This document shows positions 59,985 through 64,000 of a DNA stretch of 64,000 nucleotides, in pieces. Source of the stretch: Cryptomeria japonica. Taxonomy: Eukaryota > Streptophyta > Pinopsida > Cupressales > Cupressaceae. Below the pieces are notes generated by a model. The model did not search any database. It saw nothing but the letters and a program-made list of their open reading frames with translations, and was not told the origin of the DNA. The stretch is from NCBI RefSeq assembly GCF_030272615.1, contig NC_081409.1:203671949-203735948 (forward strand). The letters run 5' to 3'. Each line of letters begins with the position of its first letter. Position 1 is the first letter of the stretch. Both the position numbers and the translations under genes were made by a program.

Positions 59985-60845
59985 TTATGTCATTAGGTCT
60001 AGAGGCATTCTATAATGACAACAAGTAGTGAAATGTAAAGTGTGACTATGTTAATAAAAACTCTTATCTTTTATTTTAAATTTGAAATCCTTTAAATACT
60101 AAAATATTAAAAGTTTAAACATAGTATTCAATAACAAATAAAGATATGAAAATTTAAATAAATTAGTTTTTTTTTGTTTTTGTTGTTCACATGGGCTTTC
60201 TTTCCTAAACACATTTTTTTCATGTTTTGTTTTATTTTAATAATGCATTGATCTGTTAGAATACAATAAGAAGATAAATAAATAAACTGGCTTTGTGTGA
60301 TTTATTTAGTTTAAGTTAGTAAAAAAAATTAAAATTATTTATTTATTTATTTATTTCTTTCTTGTTTAAAGTTTAAAAAATATCTAAAACTATCAAATAA
60401 TTTGTTTTCATAAGAAAAATAAAAAATTTATTAAAATTTGAATAATAGATTTTATATGTATAATAAGATAGTATTATAACTAGCAATTGCACCTTAATGT
60501 GCAATGGATATGTTGAAGAGGTGTTGGAGGTCAATTAGAATTTGGTCCATTTGTTGCATACACTTGTGTAGCATATGAGGAAAATTAGACAATATAAGAT
60601 TTAAAAATAATTTTATCAATTTATAGATTATAAGATAGAAGAAAATAAAATAATATAGATAAGATCGGATTCATATTAATATCTTAAATACATATATCTA
60701 TCTAAAAAAATTTAAAAGGGTATTAATTTGGAGTTATTTTATTCATCAAGGTAAAAGATAAGAGTTTTTGTTAACACGACCATGTAATTATGCTCCATCC
60801 CTTACTACTATTGTAGAATGCCTCTTGACATTAATAAAAATTTAC
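59985..60845. repeat. Inverted repeat with arms of about 90 bp
   Basis: 59985-60080 (TTATGTCATTAGG, AGAGGCATTCTA, TTAATAAAAACTCTTATCTT) is the imperfect reverse complement of 60760-60845 (AGATAAGAGTTTTTGTTAA, TAGAATGCCTCTTGACAT). The 680 bp between are AT-rich and non-coding, and overlap part of dispersed repeat D. It may be the ends of a small DNA transposon; no target duplication was identified. Confidence 0.5.
60590..60750 (+). repeat. Dispersed repeat, copy D, left part
   Basis: Matches 51800-51960 of copy A, including AAAAGGGTATTAATTTGGAGTTATTTTATTCAT. The rest of copy D lies beyond the LTR, from about 63000. Confidence 0.6.
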
Positions 60846-60968
60846 ATGTTCATTTATGTAATAAATAAAATAAAACATAATTCTTAAAGTAGATAAAATG
60901 GTTTCAAAGTCATATCTCCAAACATTTTTTAGATAGATGTATTTAAGATATATATACTAGTTACTAGT

Positions 60969-62594
60969 TGTAGACACCTAAAAATGGTCAACGCTTGCGG
61001 GAGTCATACTTTAACATTTGCGCATTGCCTCATTTTAGGTTTTTGCGTCGCATTAACATTTCTCCCATGATTCGCACTTGATCTTTATCATTTGCGAGCA
61101 TCGAGTCATTCTTCTGCATTCTTCATTCGTCTCGCTCTCAAATTTGGTCTTGTCGACAACATTATCCAGTCATGATTTTGATCGATTTTATCATGTTGCA
61201 TCAATGTGCGTATTCATTTGTCATCATTTTGGACATCGTCAATCCTAATTAGGGTTTTGTCCTCTTATCAATCTTATCAATCTTATCATTTTGGACATCG
61301 TCAATCCTAATTAGGGTTTTGTCCTCTTTTCAATCTTATCATCTGGCGATCGGTTTATCAATCTTGTCATTTTACGATCGATTTGTCATCGATCGTCGTC
61401 ATGTTCGATTTTGTCATTTTGCGATCGATTTGTCATCGATCGTGGTCATTTTCAATCTTGTCGTCTTGCAATCTATTTTGTCATCGATTCTTGTCCTCTT
61501 GTCAATCTTGTCATTTTGCGACCGATTTGTCATCGATCGTTGTTTGTCTCAATTATGTCAATTTGGATCAATTTGTCATTATTCCTCGTCAATTGGTGCA
61601 TCAATCAATAAAATCATTTATCACATTGGTCATTTATCAATTCAAAATCATGATCGATATCAATTATCTTCAATCACGACCTAATTGTCATTCTCGCAAT
61701 TGCTAACTCATCTTTTAGGGTTTTATGATTTAATCATTTAACCTTGTGTGTCATTTCTTCCTCTAGGATTAATAATTTATTTATTTATCCTAATTCTTCC
61801 CATTGCAATTAAATGTTCATTTAATTGGCTAATTATTCCTCTTTTTGTGAATTAATTAATAAATGACAAATTATTAATTAATTTACCTATTTTTCTAATT
61901 TCCCATCATTTCTAATTCCTAATTTCCACCTATTTTCTAATTTCCTAATTCTAATTTCCACCTAATTAATTCTCTCTAGTTCTCCCTATTTTTATGCTTC
62001 AGTGGAAGCATGAATTTCTCATGCGTCATACTCTTAGCATAGCAAGATGTCATAAGGTTCTAGTTCTCTAGCCTTTGCATTAGCAATATGTCATAATTCT
62101 TGACATAGAAGGTGTCATAACCTTCTTCTTTTCACTCAATTGTGCCATTTTTGAAATCAATTGCTTCTAATATCCTTTTCATGCTAATTTGATCTTTTCT
62201 CCAATTTGTCTATAAATTGGATGATTTTTCTTCAATCAGGACTAATCACATTCTCGAATGAATTATTTTGTCAAACTAATCAGATTATTGAATCAATCAC
62301 TCTTCGAGTACTCTTGTGCCACAATCTTGTCTACTTGCTTTCATCTCATGTGTATGCACTTGAAGGTGAAGATCTACAAACAAAGGCTATTTGGAGAAGA
62401 AAGAAGGACAATGGAGCCGCATGAAGGAGCATTCAAATCTGCATTTGGTTTGCATATGTCTTTAATTTTGAATGTTTTGATTTCATGTCTCTATTGAGTG
62501 TGTGTTTAGGATAGATCATTGCATTTAAGCTTTCGTGATTGAGCTAGATTAGTTTTGATATTGCTTGTGATGATTTCCGAATTCCTAGCGTACA
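60969..62594. mobile_element. Probable solo LTR, 1.6 kb
   Basis: It starts TGTAGACACC, like the solo LTR at 25364, and appears to end TAGCGTACA at 62594. The flanks CTAGT (60964-60968) and CTAGC (62595-62599) agree at four of five bases. It holds a CGATCG-rich repeat block, AT-rich palindromes (61807-61826, 61851-61882) and two overlapping hairpins near 61994-62025. No internal region follows. The right boundary is the weak point. Confidence 0.55.
61225..61600. repeat. Repeats with GATCG and ATCGTCAATCC cores in the LTR
   Basis: GGACATCGTCAATCCTAATT begins at 61231 and again at 61293, a 62-bp duplication. After it, GCGATCGATTTGTCATCGAT and close variants recur about four times between 61370 and 61540. 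Short plus-strand frames here are made by the repeat and are not genes. Confidence 0.75.
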
Positions 62595-62670
62595 CTAGCA
62601 TTTGTGCTATTAGAAGATGCGAAGGATTTGGTGATATGGGGATTCTAAGAATGTTTGGATAAAAGAAATT

Positions 62671-62870
62671 TGAAAAAGATTGTGTTTATTAAGACAATAA
62701 ATGTATTTTGTTAAGTGAACATTTGAGATGGTTGTGGATAAAAAACTAAATAGATAACATGAAATCAAAGATTATGTTTATTAAGACAACAAATGTATTT
62801 TGTTAAGTGGACATTTGAGATGGTTGTGGATAAAAAACTAAATAGATAACATGAAATCAAATGAGAGGAG
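62671..62870. repeat. Direct duplication, two copies of 92 bp
   Basis: TTTATTAAGACAA, ACATTTGAGATGGTTGTGGA and AACTAAATAGATAACATGAA occur twice with a 92-bp period and only a few differences, so the duplication is recent compared with its surroundings. Confidence 0.85.
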
Positions 62871-62999
62871 CAGAGTATAGTGAGTGATAAAATAATTCCA
62901 AGGTAGGGATTGAATTTTTGGAAGTGTAAATAAAGACCTAATAATGATAAATGTATGAAAAGTGGCACATAAATGTGTCAATAAGAATTATAAATTGCA

Positions 63000-63363
63000 A
63001 ACGAAACTTACTACAAAACTATACTACGTGTTAATATGTTATAGTATTAAAAAAAATTCATCAAAATGAAAACAAAATTAATTGAGAATAAAATAAATAT
63101 GCTAATTTTACTATTGGACTATAAACACAAGAGTAGATATGTAATGATTGAAAGTAGACCCAACTTAATGAAAAGATAAGGCTTGGAAACATCTTGCTTC
63201 ATTAAGAAGAAATGGAATAACAAGACTAGCCCTACCCCACCATAGAGAGAATGGATTGAAAGTACACAAACTCAACTCAATTTTTGAATGGATAAATTCA
63301 TTAGAGGTACGAGCAATTGGAGAAGTTACAAAGTCAAGTTAACATGGGTCAGTGCACCTACAC
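63000..63363 (+). repeat. Dispersed repeat, copy D, right part
   Basis: ACAAAACTATACTACG, AAAATTAATTGAGAATAAAA, GATTGAAAGTAGACCCAACTT and CCTACCCCACCATAGAGAG align in order with 52050-52400 of copy A. Confidence 0.7.
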
Positions 63364-63366
63364 CTA

Positions 63367-64000
63367 TGTCATGCCCAAACTTTTGGGCAAAAAAAACACA
63401 ACAATTTTTTTTTTTAAACCCTTAATTACTTGCGACCTATGCTTAATTAGATGTGACAACTTAACAAGTTGTTCCAAATGAAATCTTAATTTATATTAAA
63501 ATCGGATTCTAAAGTGAGTGATGGATTAAAATTTAACTAGAAGTCTTAGGTTTCAATTTTAACTCCTAAGCGACAGGATTAGATTTTACTTTATGTAACC
63601 ATTATGATAACTCCTATTATCAAACCAAATTAAATTAATTTTATAAGGACAATATCCTTTCTGAAATTAAATAAATTAGCTCAAATGTCCCTTCAATTTT
63701 AGTTACATTTTATAATATTTAAATGGCCCAATTTCTACTAAGTTGACATTAATACAATTTCTTGAATCGATATCAATTATTTATCTAATATCAAGTTTTC
63801 CCCAAACATTGATATTATAATTTCTTCATTTATAACTTAATTAATTCTGAAATCTATTAATCCAATATTAACATGATTTCATTGTATCAATATTAAATAA
63901 CTGAGCAAATAAAATTAAAGCGCCAAACGTTATTATAATAATTAAACTATTTAATTAAAGGTTCCACTTGGGTTAAATAAGTACACAAGATCAGGCCCAT
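63367..64000. mobile_element. Possible LTR start, running off the window
   Basis: TGTCATGCCCAAAC begins abruptly where dispersed repeat D stops, and has the TGTCATG-pyrimidine form of several LTRs in this window. The remaining 630 bp are AT-rich without a coding signal. The far end is outside the window, so this stays a guess. Confidence 0.3.

Noticed and set aside
61319-61706. Overlapping plus-strand frames rich in Ser, Cys and His
   Set aside because: All three frames are open because of the GATCG-type repeat; no codon preference or domain.

Overview
The window looks like a repeat-rich, AT-rich stretch of a seed-plant nuclear genome. A gymnosperm or conifer is my best guess, because it shows very long LTRs, nested insertions several layers deep, and L1-type LINEs and DUF4283 pseudogenes in the style of conifer DNA. 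The species cannot be read from the sequence. Only one host gene is convincing: a non-RD leucine-rich-repeat receptor kinase of the LRR-XII immune type at 44517-47423. Nearly everything else is mobile DNA.

Layout, left to right. 1-3.6 kb holds no gene except a copia-like LTR/PBS relic (1982-2244). A DUF4283/zinc-knuckle pseudogene on the minus strand (3624-3980 and 22680-23145) is split by a minus-strand Ty3 chromovirus (3981-22679). That element has 3.8 kb LTRs, a perfect CCTTG target duplication, an initiator-tRNA-Met PBS, a PPT, and gag, protease, RT, RNase H, integrase and a chromodomain, all carrying stops or frameshifts. A plus-strand L1-type LINE (15175-21385) with a terminal RNase H domain sits inside its right-hand LTR. 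25364-26135 is a solo LTR (TSD CTCAC). 26765-27656 is a 446-bp direct duplication. 29757-41917 is a second LTR element, complete in LTRs, PBS and PPT but with no recognisable pol. It landed in the RT domain of an older minus-strand LINE (29520-29756 and 41918-43350), and itself contains two solo LTRs: 29831-33654, a divergent relative of the chromovirus LTR (TSD AACAA), and 38567-40426 (TSD GTTTC).

The receptor kinase follows. Beginning 22 bp after its stop codon lies a 3.8 kb Mutator-like element (47455-51287) with 1-kb inverted repeats and a perfect 9-bp duplication, no visible transposase and an internal copia-type LTR fragment. 52686-58357 is a second LINE of a different lineage: no RNase H, but a Ser/Pro/Arg-rich C-terminal tail. 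It is inserted in one copy of a dispersed repeat found four times between 51.8 and 63.4 kb. 60969-62594 is a further probable LTR, and another LTR-like start at 63367 runs off the window.

The most unusual signals are structural. The chromovirus LTR family carries, in the U5 region just upstream of the PBS, a run of seven to eight small hairpins whose arms differ from unit to unit but stay self-complementary around a similar loop. It also has a GC-rich island with two hairpins that persist in a divergent copy despite sequence change. An unrelated LTR family has its own series of AT-rich palindromes. Both LINEs join ORF1 and ORF2 by the same ATGA overlap.
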